Assembly: GCA_020186115.1 (NCBI GenBank)
Contig: WSYJ01000032.1
Span: 46,035-110,034, forward strand
Origin: Histomonas meleagridis
Taxonomy: Eukaryota > Parabasalia > Tritrichomonadida > Dientamoebidae
Length of the DNA stretch: 64,000 bases
Direction: 5' to 3'
In this document: positions 38,521 through 47,400 of the stretch, in pieces
Layout of the letters: each line of letters opens with the position of its first letter
How positions within the stretch are numbered: position 1 is the stretch's first letter
Notes under the pieces: generated by a model
The model's input: the letters and a program-made list of their open reading frames with translations, nothing else
Told to the model about the DNA's origin: nothing
The model's database searches: none
Made by a program: the position numbers and the translations under genes

Positions 38521-38970
38521 TAATATCTAAATTGTTAGCGAACCCGAACAACTAAAATTGAACGGTTTATGTTCATGAGGTTTCATACCAATTCAACAGT
38601 TTACGTTAGGTTGTCTCAATTTTCGCTATTCAAAAATAACCGCCTTTTTGTGGAAAAAAGGGCGCTTTCGTTTTTGTGATCATTTCGATTGAAACATATT
38701 CAAAAAGTGGAGCAGAGCCAGAAAAAAAAAACGTACGAAAAAAATACGTTACATATTTGTATTGTTTTGATCGTTGCATATTCAATTATCAGTCATTTTT
38801 TTACTTTGGCATAACGTTATCCAACCGTTGTTTAAAAGATTCTTTTTTTTCTATTAAATCATTTGTTATTCTTTGAATTACTTCATATAATTTATAATTT
38901 TAATTACAAAATTCATATTAATTAATCAACAAAAATCTTTAATCATTTATATAAAACATTTATTCAATTA
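38521..38970 (-). promoter_or_regulatory. Upstream region with AACGGTTT and shared 14-mer
   Basis: AACGGTTT is at 38561-38568 (minus-strand AAACCGTT followed by CAATTTT). CGCTATTCAAAAAT at 38624-38637 is identical to 13416-13429 upstream of the kinase-GTPase gene and has the same orientation relative to the gene. TATTCAAAAAGTGG is near 38688. The remainder (38710-38970) is the 3' flank of the next gene and is AT-rich. Confidence 0.4.
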
Positions 38971-41886
38971 TTAGAACTGAAAACAATGTAAAAGTTGCGG
39001 TATAAACTGCAGCTGCATGTTCAGCATGTTAACTCTTTTTTTGTATTCGCTCAATACCTTTACGAAATCCAAAATTTCGAAATCTTTTGCCTCGAATAAC
39101 ATTTGCGCAGCATTTACGTAAGCTCTTTTGCTATCTTCGTCAGGGAAATATTTGACGATGAAATCGTTAACTTGTTTAAACGCATCGAAATTTGTGAAGC
39201 AGTTAAATTGATAAAAAAATTCTTCGATTGAAGAAACAGACGGATTAATCAAAATACAATTTAATGCCAAGACGAAATTCTGGAACAGCTGTTGAATGTA
39301 TTGATTTCCATTTAACTTTAATGTGACTTCATATAATATAACTCCGACTTTATTCAAGTCGACATTAAAATCAACTAAAAACGAAACTTTAGTTAAATAT
39401 ATTAACATTCCGAAGTAGTCTTGATTTTGTATGACTACGTTACCAAAATATTTCACAATTATATTCAATAAATCAATCAAAGAATTAAACAAATCTGGAA
39501 GTTTAGGTATTGGCTCATTAAAAATCTTCACAATTGTCACAATATTATTTAATAACACAAATATACAATTATCATTATAAAACTCTAAAACTCCATAATT
39601 AGGAAAAGGAGAACTAAATAAATTATTTGTTGAAATGATTAAATAAAACACATTATCGAATTGCGTTTCAATATTACCCAAATTATTTGTTAAAAAATTA
39701 CATATTTGTCCAGAACAACTTATTAATACATTAATTAAAAGCTTAAATAAATTTAATGAATGTGGTTGATATGTTTGAAATGGATTATTCGATGGAAGTT
39801 TCGATGTTTTATCATTATTCGTTGTTAATTTATAAACAAAATGTAAAACAGATAAATAAAGTGGCGATTTAGAAATAGACAAAATGAAATCAGAAAAATT
39901 ATTATATGTAAATAAATACATTTCGATCCATTCTTGTGATGTTTTAGTTGAATCGAATAATTTTGATACAACTTTAAAAAATAATATAACACTTTGATCA
40001 TTAATTTGGTTTTCATTTAAAAGAATTCCTTTAAAATATTCTTCTAATTTCAAAATTAAAATATTTTTTCGATGTTTATCGGACCAAATTAAACGAATTA
40101 ATATGAAAAAAAATATCGATTTACAAGGGAATTGTGGAATTTGTTGTAATAATTCATCTGGAATTTCAGTTTCTTTTAAATAATTTACTATTATCGAGTA
40201 CTTAAACATAAATTTTATTACATTAGAAACAGTTTTTGGTATTATGTCTCTTCGTAATAATGTTAATAAATATATGAAAATGTTTTTTATTATTTGTTGT
40301 ATGTTTTCGATTTGTGAATATTCTTGAATAATAGATAATAATTCTTGGTTATCTTGATCAATGAAAAATACTTTTACAAATATTACAAGCATTGATAAAT
40401 GCATTTCTTCAATTGTTGTCGAAACATTTTTAATACAACTTAATAATTCGCCTGAATTTTGCATTATGCTTAAGCTTTGGAATACTAAGTTTATTAATAT
40501 TGAAAGAATTTTTGGATCCGAAAATAATGAAATACGTTCAAACGAAGCCGAAATAGATAAATACATTAAAGCGATTTGTAACAATGTAACTATAGTAACA
40601 GTTTGCGAAGAAATTAATGATAAAAATATATTAGAAATTAATGAAGCGATTTCTTCGAAATTTGATGAAATATCAAAAATTTTTTTAAACGAAGAATATG
40701 TAGTTTCATAATCACTAAATATTAATTCTTCAGCATTAGCCGGGTCAAGTTCTATAAGTCGAAGCATAGAGTTTAAGAATTTTGGAAATAAATTCGTTAA
40801 GTTACACATTATTTCATTATATGCTTCTACGTTATTTCGTTTAATAGATGAAAGATATCGAAATAATAATGTGCAAATTGGAGGAAATAATATGACTAAA
40901 TTAAATGAAAAATCATCAAGAATATTATACATGAAACTGATTAAAAGATAAACTGTTTCTAAATATGGATAACAATATGAAATGGGATCAATTCCTAAGA
41001 TGAGATTATGTAATGAAATGATTCGGACTTCATCTGTAAAAAATGATCGATCTTGAAAGATTATTTTTATGTACTGTTGGACATTCTTAACAATTTCTTG
41101 AGTCTCATTGTTAAATACAGATGTCGATCGAATGAGTAATGTGACAATTTCAATGGCATTACTACTCGTCGATATTTCGGCATGTAATGTGGCATCTAAA
41201 AGGAGTTGGAATATCTGTTCAGAGTAAAAAGGTCTGGTTAGTTCTGGATTTAGTGATATTTGTGATGATTGCGTTGGATCATTTCCAAGATATAAACCAT
41301 CATGTATAAGTCTAATACTTTGACTTGGCTGTGTAGTTAAACATCGAAGGCCTAAACCAATAATTGGTGGTAAAAATGTTTTGCTAAATTGTTGAATTAA
41401 TGCTTTTTTTTCTTCTTTTGATAAAGAGATGGTGGTATCTTCAATAACGCATCCATTGGTAATCTCAAAAAAGTACGAATATGTTTCTAATGTTAAAAAT
41501 GAGATTTCATTAACGGAATTATCAATTTCTAGGATAAATTGTTTTTCCCCTAATAATATAAAAAAGGCTATGTAGGCTATATTTAAAGCTTGCTTTTTGG
41601 TGGACTCTTCACTTTCAAAATTGATGTTAAGCAAATTTTGATAAATTTCATGTAAATCTAAACTGGATTGGAACCGACAAATTATAGAATTTATCATATC
41701 TAGGAGTTGGAAAATAAATATGTCGTTTAAATTCGGAATTTGAAGATATGATAGTAATACAAAAACATTTCTAGAATTTGTCGTTATTTTTTGCCTAAGC
41801 ATGTTATATGCATGCATATCTTCGAGGGAAATAGGAGGTGATGAAATGGATTGAATCGCTCTTTGAAGTTCATCGAAGCATTCCAT
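38971..41886 (-). CDS. Large alpha-solenoid protein, possibly karyopherin-like
   Basis: A 971-residue protein consisting of helical hairpins throughout, very rich in Leu, Ile, Phe and Asn (for example LLQIALMYLSISASFERISL). There are no catalytic motifs, no signal peptide and no clear membrane topology. Length and all-helical repeats fit an importin/exportin-type HEAT-repeat protein, which would carry cargo through nuclear pores, but no diagnostic CRIME or importin-beta N-terminal motif can be pointed to. A generic HEAT scaffold is equally possible. The ATG at 41884-41886 is preceded by TCATTGAA, matching the trichomonad initiator TCAYW within 10 bp. The 3' ~200 bp on the coding strand are G/C-richer. 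The gene is divergent from the gene at 42130. Confidence 0.7.
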   Translation of the reverse strand: MECFDELQRAIQSISSPPISLEDMHAYNMLRQKITTNSRNVFVLLSYLQIPNLNDIFIFQLLDMINSIICRFQSSLDLHEIYQNLLNINFESEESTKKQALNIAYIAFFILLGEKQFILEIDNSVNEISFLTLETYSYFFEITNGCVIEDTTISLSKEEKKALIQQFSKTFLPPIIGLGLRCLTTQPSQSIRLIHDGLYLGNDPTQSSQISLNPELTRPFYSEQIFQLLLDATLHAEISTSSNAIEIVTLLIRSTSVFNNETQEIVKNVQQYIKIIFQDRSFFTDEVRIISLHNLILGIDPISYCYPYLETVYLLISFMYNILDDFSFNLVILFPPICTLLFRYLSSIKRNNVEAYNEIMCNLTNLFPKFLNSMLRLIELDPANAEELIFSDYETTYSSFKKIFDISSNFEEIASLISNIFLSLISSQTVTIVTLLQIALMYLSISASFERISLFSDPKILSILINLVFQSLSIMQNSGELLSCIKNVSTTIEEMHLSMLVIFVKVFFIDQDNQELLSIIQEYSQIENIQQIIKNIFIYLLTLLRRDIIPKTVSNVIKFMFKYSIIVNYLKETEIPDELLQQIPQFPCKSIFFFILIRLIWSDKHRKNILILKLEEYFKGILLNENQINDQSVILFFKVVSKLFDSTKTSQEWIEMYLFTYNNFSDFILSISKSPLYLSVLHFVYKLTTNNDKTSKLPSNNPFQTYQPHSLNLFKLLINVLISCSGQICNFLTNNLGNIETQFDNVFYLIISTNNLFSSPFPNYGVLEFYNDNCIFVLLNNIVTIVKIFNEPIPKLPDLFNSLIDLLNIIVKYFGNVVIQNQDYFGMLIYLTKVSFLVDFNVDLNKVGVILYEVTLKLNGNQYIQQLFQNFVLALNCILINPSVSSIEEFFYQFNCFTNFDAFKQVNDFIVKYFPDEDSKRAYVNAAQMLFEAKDFEILDFVKVLSEYKKRVNMLNMQLQFIPQLLHCFQF

Positions 41887-42129
41887 TTCAATGATTTGTA
41901 AACTATTGAATTAACTACAAAAAATTGTTTTTTACTTCTTAAAGTTTTTATAGAAACAATTCTATTTTGAATATTTTTACTGATGTTTGATGGTGTGGTG
42001 TTCTGAATAATTGCTAAATTAAAAGCAAAACATGGAGGAAAAAATGTAAAACAAGATGAAGAAAAATTGAAACATTTTAAGGATTTCAATTGAAAACTAT
42101 TCAAATTTCCCATACGTTACTTCTTCAGG

Positions 42130-43206
42130 ATGATAAGGAGCGGATTTGTGCCACAAATAACTACACCTCCTATTTATCTAGGACAACCTCAAAATATTTC
42201 TTTAGATCGTCCAAATGGTATGCAAGCTGTAAGTCAATTTCCACCTACTATTCCAACATTCCAAAGTTCAATGCAAATTCCACAAGGATTTATTCCAATG
42301 ACGCAACCAGCATACATACAACAACAGCATCCTCCTCCACAACAACAACAAACAACAAATGCACCATTAGCTCCTCCACCTACATCAGAAACTTATTCAT
42401 GGGCTCCAAGAACGGAACCGATGAGATGGCCAATGGCAGAATCTATTGATATTGAAACAATTGTTAAGCGTGGAGATCTTAATTCAGTTTTATTCTATAT
42501 GAGTCATTTTACATATGCAAATATTACCAAAGAAGATCTTTCTCACTTTGGAAGTAAGGGCGCCCTTAATGCCTTTCTTATCATGCAACTGGCTAATGAT
42601 TATCTTCTTGCTCAAAAAAAGAAATCAGAATCTGAAATGAAAAAACAAGTAATACCACCTGAAATTGTTGAACAGTATAACCAAAATCTTGATCTAGCTT
42701 CTAAAGAGATAGAGAAACGTGATAATCAAATTGCTACGCTTCGAAAACAAGTTTCACAAATGCATGAAGAAAGGAAAAAAGTGAAAATCCTCATCAAAAA
42801 ATATGAAGAAAAGTTCAAAAAGTTAAAATCACAAACAAAAACTACCACTAAGCCACGAAAACATATTCGTACATTCTCAGATACAGAACCAGGTGCCATA
42901 CATGATGAAACTGAATACAGAGAATTAAAGCGAATGAAACTTGAATCAAGTTCACCAGTCGAAACAACAGAACAAAGTTTCACAATGACTAATTCTGAAA
43001 CAGGTGAAGTTGTTTCAAGTGAATTTAATGACACAAGCACAAACTATGAAATTAGCGGACTTGATATACCTGATGAGTATTCATATATAACAGTGACGGA
43101 ATCGGATGAAGTTGAAGAAGAAGAAGAAGAAATCGAAAATGAATCAACTGATGAACTTGAACCTGGAGAAATAGGAGATGAAGAAAGTTTCGATGATAAT
43201 TATTAA
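42130..43206 (+). CDS. Pro/Gln-rich protein with central coiled coil and acidic tail
   Basis: A 358-residue protein. Residues 1-100 are low-complexity Pro/Gln (QQHPPPQQQQTTNAPLAPPP) ending in SWAPRTEPMRWPM. About 100-160 is a small helical segment. About 175-240 is a basic coiled coil (KEIEKRDNQIATLRKQVSQM, then KILIKKYEEKFKKL). The C-terminal ~100 residues are acidic (VTESDEVEEEEEEIENES), finishing GDEESFDDNY. It has no enzyme motif. The disordered Pro/Gln segment plus acidic tail would suit a nuclear or RNA-associated adaptor (inference only). The ATG at 42130 is the first in frame and is 243 bp from the divergent gene. Confidence 0.75.
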   Translation: MIRSGFVPQITTPPIYLGQPQNISLDRPNGMQAVSQFPPTIPTFQSSMQIPQGFIPMTQPAYIQQQHPPPQQQQTTNAPLAPPPTSETYSWAPRTEPMRWPMAESIDIETIVKRGDLNSVLFYMSHFTYANITKEDLSHFGSKGALNAFLIMQLANDYLLAQKKKSESEMKKQVIPPEIVEQYNQNLDLASKEIEKRDNQIATLRKQVSQMHEERKKVKILIKKYEEKFKKLKSQTKTTTKPRKHIRTFSDTEPGAIHDETEYRELKRMKLESSSPVETTEQSFTMTNSETGEVVSSEFNDTSTNYEISGLDIPDEYSYITVTESDEVEEEEEEIENESTDELEPGEIGDEESFDDNY

Positions 43207-43549
43207 TGTGTGTAAAGTACTTATTCGTAAATATTTTTTTAAAAAGTAAATTTTTCTATAAATACGGCTTCAGACAACAGTAGAACAACAAAATTAATAT
43301 TTTTTACTCAAAATGCTCTAATAATATTCTAAAATTAAAACATATTGATGCTTTCCTCTAAGTTGGCTTAATTCCTGAAGGAAATCAAATAGTTCTTGAA
43401 TTCAAGTGAAAAGCAATTAAATCATAAAATTTTTAATTAAATAATTGTAATGATAATCCGTTCCTCAAAAAATATGAGTCCATTAATTTAGCACGATTCC
43501 GAATTGAATACTATCATTATAATCGGTGAATAATAATAATATATAATAA
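43207..43549. other. Intergenic, nothing recognised
   Basis: AT-rich 3' flank. A short TAATAATAATATATAATAA tract near 43528-43548 is low complexity. No gene was found. Confidence 0.5.
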
Positions 43550-43940
43550 TTATCATCTTTATTCTAAGAGAAGATATACGTCATAAAGAGAAAAGGGTTG
43601 ATTCTAATGTCGTTTTGCTACGAGGAGGGGACACAAAGTCTATTCCCAAACCTGTCGTTTCAAATGATTTTTTAAAAGGTTATTTTCACTTGAAATATTA
43701 TACTTTTATTCCTCGTAGTAATGAAGCGATACACTTAGGATCCTCAGTGTTATTATGCATATTATAAAAAAAAAATCATCGAACAGGGATTGACTATGTG
43801 AAACGTCATAAGATAATTATCTCTTAACATTTCGCGAATTGACTCATGTTTATTTGACGCCAGCCAAGGCACAATATGGCTACGAGTGGTACCAATCTGA
43901 CCCTTCAAAAATTAAGCATGACAAAAAGAAAAATATTTAA
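43550..43940 (+). pseudogene. Frameshifted gene relic of unknown family
   Basis: An open stretch reads REDIRHKEKRVDSNVVLLRG, GDTKSIPKPVVSNDFLKGYF and HLKYYTFIPRSNEAIHLGSS, and then stops. A change of frame gives HRTGIDYVKRHK and another gives LLTFRELTHVYLTPAKAQYG then YEWYQSDPSKIKHDKKKNI before TAA at 43938-43940. GC content here is higher than in the flanks, as expected for former coding DNA. No family was recognised; a mobile-element or multicopy-gene fragment is possible. Confidence 0.45.
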
Positions 43941-44590
43941 GTGATATTTTATGAAGGAATTATTAGTGAAGTTTGAATAAAAATTAGTTTTACTTTGGTT
44001 GAGTTAATATTTTTTTCGAAGTAAACATATTAACAAAGAGTTGGAAGTACTGATTGCATGTGGTTGAAGGCATATTAGCAAAAATATTTTGTGTTTTTAC
44101 TGCTTGGATTAAAAATTAAACAAGTGAAAAGATAAATAAAATACATTCTCAATACTCTTTTAAATTAATTATGGGAAATACTAAGTATGAATTCCTTTTA
44201 ACAAGATGTAAATCTAATGTAAACCAGTTTAAAAAATAAAGACTTTAAGTCACTGGTTGACATCACCTTTAATTTGTTTCAGTTGCTCATTTTTTGTGAC
44301 TCATTTTATCATTTACATCTAATTTGATCAATTTTTTGTTTTGAATTTCGTTATTTGCATCTCACTCACCCATTGTCCAAATTCATTTATTCTTTTTTTT
44401 AATACTAATGAACTTTTATCATGATATTTTTTTTTGAAACTTTGCTAATCACGCCATACCTAGCACCTCCAAAACAAAAATATCCAAAAAATAGACCAAT
44501 AAATTCACTTGAAGACATGTTACATAGGGTTTAATCACTACGTTTATTAATATTTTCGAGTTATACAAAAATCCATTCTAGTGTTTTTTC
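43941..44590. other. Intergenic, nothing recognised
   Basis: A 650-bp AT-rich stretch before the 3' end of the Rab-like gene. It contains long T runs (44391-44400, 44427-44436) but no ORF, RNA or repeat that I can support. Confidence 0.5.
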
Positions 44591-45136
44591 TTACCTCATC
44601 TGTTTGTTGCAAATATCAACATTTTTCTTTTCATAAAGATAATTTTCATACACTTCATCAAAACAATCATCAAATAGTTCTTGGACGCAATATCCTTTAA
44701 AAATAGATACTTCATAATAAGGAATGCCTTTTGTTTTAGCATATGATTTTATCGGGTCGCCTTGTAAGTTAAATCGTTCAGTTTTACCATGATTTCCAAC
44801 GATTACAAAATGACAATTTTCTGGAGCATAATCTCTGAAATTGGCGATGCGTTGTTGAAATTCTTCAAGTTCTATTGGATTTTTAATATCATAAAATATC
44901 AGAACACACGCACTATCTTTGAAATAAGGGTATTCTAATGAGGGGAAAAAATAAGGTGATTCAAATATAAATACTCTAAATTTTTTTCCATATTTTTGTA
45001 CATTTTTATCAACGAAATTTTTTCCAAAAGTTAAAATTTGGATGGGCTCATCCTCTAGTCTCCTTAAAAATGATGTTTTGTGCTTTGAAGGCCCAGTGAC
45101 CACAAATTTAAAAGGAACTACTTCTTCAGATTTCAT
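44591..45136 (-). CDS. Degenerate Rab/Ras-like small GTPase homologue
   Basis: A 181-residue protein with the length and strand/helix order of a Rab, but eroded G motifs. The P-loop GxxxxGKS is TGPSKHKTS (about 14-22), with His in place of the second Gly. The DTAGQE box is replaced by FESPYFFPSLEY. The NKxD box is GNHGKTE. SAK is replaced by VSIFKG. The strand VLIFYDIKNPIELEEFQQRI matches the Rab 'vyDItxxxSFxxxxxW' segment, which anchors the assignment. The C terminus (NVDICNKQMR) has one Cys but no tandem prenylation motif. Probably a non-GTP-hydrolysing Rab-like adaptor. The initiating ATG (45134-45136) follows AAGGTCATGTTGCAAA. Confidence 0.7.
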   Translation of the reverse strand: MKSEEVVPFKFVVTGPSKHKTSFLRRLEDEPIQILTFGKNFVDKNVQKYGKKFRVFIFESPYFFPSLEYPYFKDSACVLIFYDIKNPIELEEFQQRIANFRDYAPENCHFVIVGNHGKTERFNLQGDPIKSYAKTKGIPYYEVSIFKGYCVQELFDDCFDEVYENYLYEKKNVDICNKQMR

Positions 45137-45559
45137 TTTGCAACATGACCTTAAAACGTATCACAAAAACGGTCTCCTTATCGGTGTTTGGGCATAACGG
45201 ACAATGAAGTGTAAACCAAAGACAATTTTGGTTGCGGTATTGTTTGCAAACTTTGGTCATTTGAAGCTCTTCAAAAGTGTCACCGTCGAATATGTGTATA
45301 ATTTCATTTTTTGGAGCAAGCTGCCAGTGAAGCACATGTTTGAAAAAAAGATAATAGTATGGAAGAATCTAAGAAGTAGTAAAAGACTGATCAAGTTCGC
45401 TTAAAAGAACAGTTCAAAGAGCGGGCGTCACAATTCATTTTAAAATGGGTCGAAGTAAAGTCGTTATAGAAAAATACACTTAACTTCTTTTTAAAGATAT
45501 TCTCAAAAAGAACATTGGACTCATTAATTCCAAATTATTAAAACATATATAAAATTATT
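45137..45559. other. Intergenic; contains a small ORF of doubtful reality
   Basis: A 69-codon minus-strand ORF (45126-45335) overlaps the Rab-like start by 11 bp in another frame. It contains LHCPLCPN with paired cysteines, but is probably chance or an upstream relic. AAATTATTAAAACATAT-type words begin at about 45530 and belong to the ankyrin spacer described next. Confidence 0.35.
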
Positions 45560-46335
45560 AAAACATATTCCAAATTATTAAAACATATTTGAAATTATTA
45601 AAATGAATATTTTTAGCATTAACATCAATTCCTTCTATATCTAAAAGTAATTTTATTATTTCTATATATTATTTCTAACTGCTATATGAAGTGCTGTTTC
45701 AAATTATTAAAACATACCCCAAATTATTCAAATGAATATCTTTTGCATTAACATTAAATCCTTTTTCTTCCAAAAATGCTAAAATTTCATAATTATCTTT
45801 TTTGATACAAAAACTTACCAAATCATTTGTTTTATCTTCAGACATTTTTGGCTTTGATTGAATTTTTTCTAATTTATTTTCATAAACATATTTAAAGATA
45901 TCATTTCGATGAAATTCGATTGTTGTTTCATATGCATTATCAAATGATGAATGGTTTCGTTCACATAAATGAATAATTTCTTCATTTCCACCTGCAACTG
46001 CGTATTTGCCTGTATTGTATAATTTTGAATTATTCATAAATAAAAATTTAAAACTGATCCAAAAAATGCTGCATAATCAATTAATGTAACGATTTTTTTT
46101 TGATTAACAAATGAACATCTTTCATAAAGTGATGGTATAACATATTGATTAAAATCAAAATTTGTTTGTGATGATATTTATTGAAGTTTTTCGATTTCAT
46201 CATTTCGAATTATTTTTACAATTTCATTTGGATTCTGTGCTTCTTTTATTAATTTCTTATGAAGTTCCCATTCATTCCTCGAAAGTTCTTCATAATTTTT
46301 TTTGAATATATTCAGTAAATTTATAATTTCCTATT
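45560..46335 (-). pseudogene. DUF3447-ankyrin pseudogene
   Basis: From high to low coordinates the minus strand reads NYEELSRNEWELHKKLIKE and IVKIIRNDEIEKLQ, then an in-frame stop, ISSQTNFDFNQ, SLYERCSFVNQ and LIDYAAFFGS. A frameshift follows, then an open 112-codon segment (45699-46037) with GKYAVAGGNEEIIHLCERN and HSSFDNAYETTIEFHRNDIF. An AT spacer and a damaged ankyrin unit end it. The order is the same as in the intact genes at 16975-18351 and 61366-62571. One stop and at least one frameshift make it non-functional. Confidence 0.8.
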
Positions 46336-46430
46336 TCTTTAATTATTTCATTTGGCATGTATATCAGATTACGTGTCTCTACAAGTTTTATTTGAAATTT
46401 GCATATAAGGGTTAAATTTTATTATTCAAT

Positions 46431-47385
46431 TTTTTGGAATATATAAATTCTCAAAGAAATGTTGCGATGTCCTTATATGCTCCTTCAAATCCAGAATAAT
46501 TTATATCATTGTCTCGTTTGGTAAAGATTGGATGAACAATCAAATCAAAATATTTACCAAGACCTTCATCAACTGGTAATGAAGAAATATTAATGCAACT
46601 CTTGTTGGAGAGTTTCGAAATACCCCACAAGATGATGCCGATAAAAGTGGATCAGTACTATACGATTCGACTCAAGAAAAACAAAATTTTTTGGAATATA
46701 TAAATTCTCAAAGAAATGTTGCGATGTCCTTATGTTCTCCTTCAAGATGATGCCTATCAAAGTGGATCAGTACTATACGATTCAACTCAAGAAAAACAAA
46801 ATTTTTTGGAATATATAAATTCTCAAAGAAATGTTGCGATGTCCTTATGTTCTCCTTCAAGATGATGCCGATAAAGTGGATCAGTACTATACGATTCAAC
46901 TTAAGAAAAACAAAATTTTTTGGAATATATAAATTCTCAAAGAAATGTTGCGATGTCCTTATGTTCTCCTTCAAGATGATGCCTATCAAAGTGGATCAGT
47001 ACTATACGATTCGACTCAAGAAAAACAAAATTTTTTGGAATATATAAATTCTCAAAGAAATGTTGCGATGTCCTTATGTTCTCCTTCAAGATGATGCCTA
47101 TCAAAGTGGATCAGTACTATACGATTCAACTCAAGAAAAACAAAATTTTTTGGAATATATAAATTCTCAAAGAAATGTTGCGATGTCCTTATGTTCTCCT
47201 TCAAGATGATGCCTATCAAAGTGGATCAGTACTATACGATTCAACTCAAGAAAAACAAAATTTTTTGGAATATATAAATTCTCAAAGAAATGTTGCGATG
47301 TCCTTATGTTCTCCTTCAAGATGATGCCTATCAAAGTGGATCAGTACTATACAATTCGACTCAAGAAAAACAAAATTTTTTCAAT
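46431..47385. repeat. 115-bp minisatellite, about seven copies plus a leading partial unit
   Basis: The word GATGATGCC begins copies at 46631, 46746, 46861, 46975, 47090, 47205 and 47320, so the period is 115 bp (one copy 114). Copies are nearly identical. A leading partial unit starts near 46431. In one frame each unit is coding-like (SGSVLYDSTQEKQNFLEYIN), but 115 is not a multiple of three. On the minus strand a flanking segment (about 46480-46610) reads DEGLGKYFDLIVHPIFTKRD and FEGAYKDIATFL, and the repeat's EGEHKDIATFL is a variant of its end. The array therefore seems to have grown from the end of a lost gene. Confidence 0.9.
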
Positions 47386-47400
47386 AATTTATATTATTTA

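Noticed and set aside
43833-43842. TCGCGAATTG resembles part of the transposon inverted repeat
   Set aside because: Only ten bases match, with no TA-flanked end or second repeat; treated as chance.
45126-45335. 69-codon ORF with LHCPLCPN overlapping the Rab-like start
   Set aside because: Cysteine pair is too sparse for a zinc finger and it overlaps a better gene; no upstream element seen.
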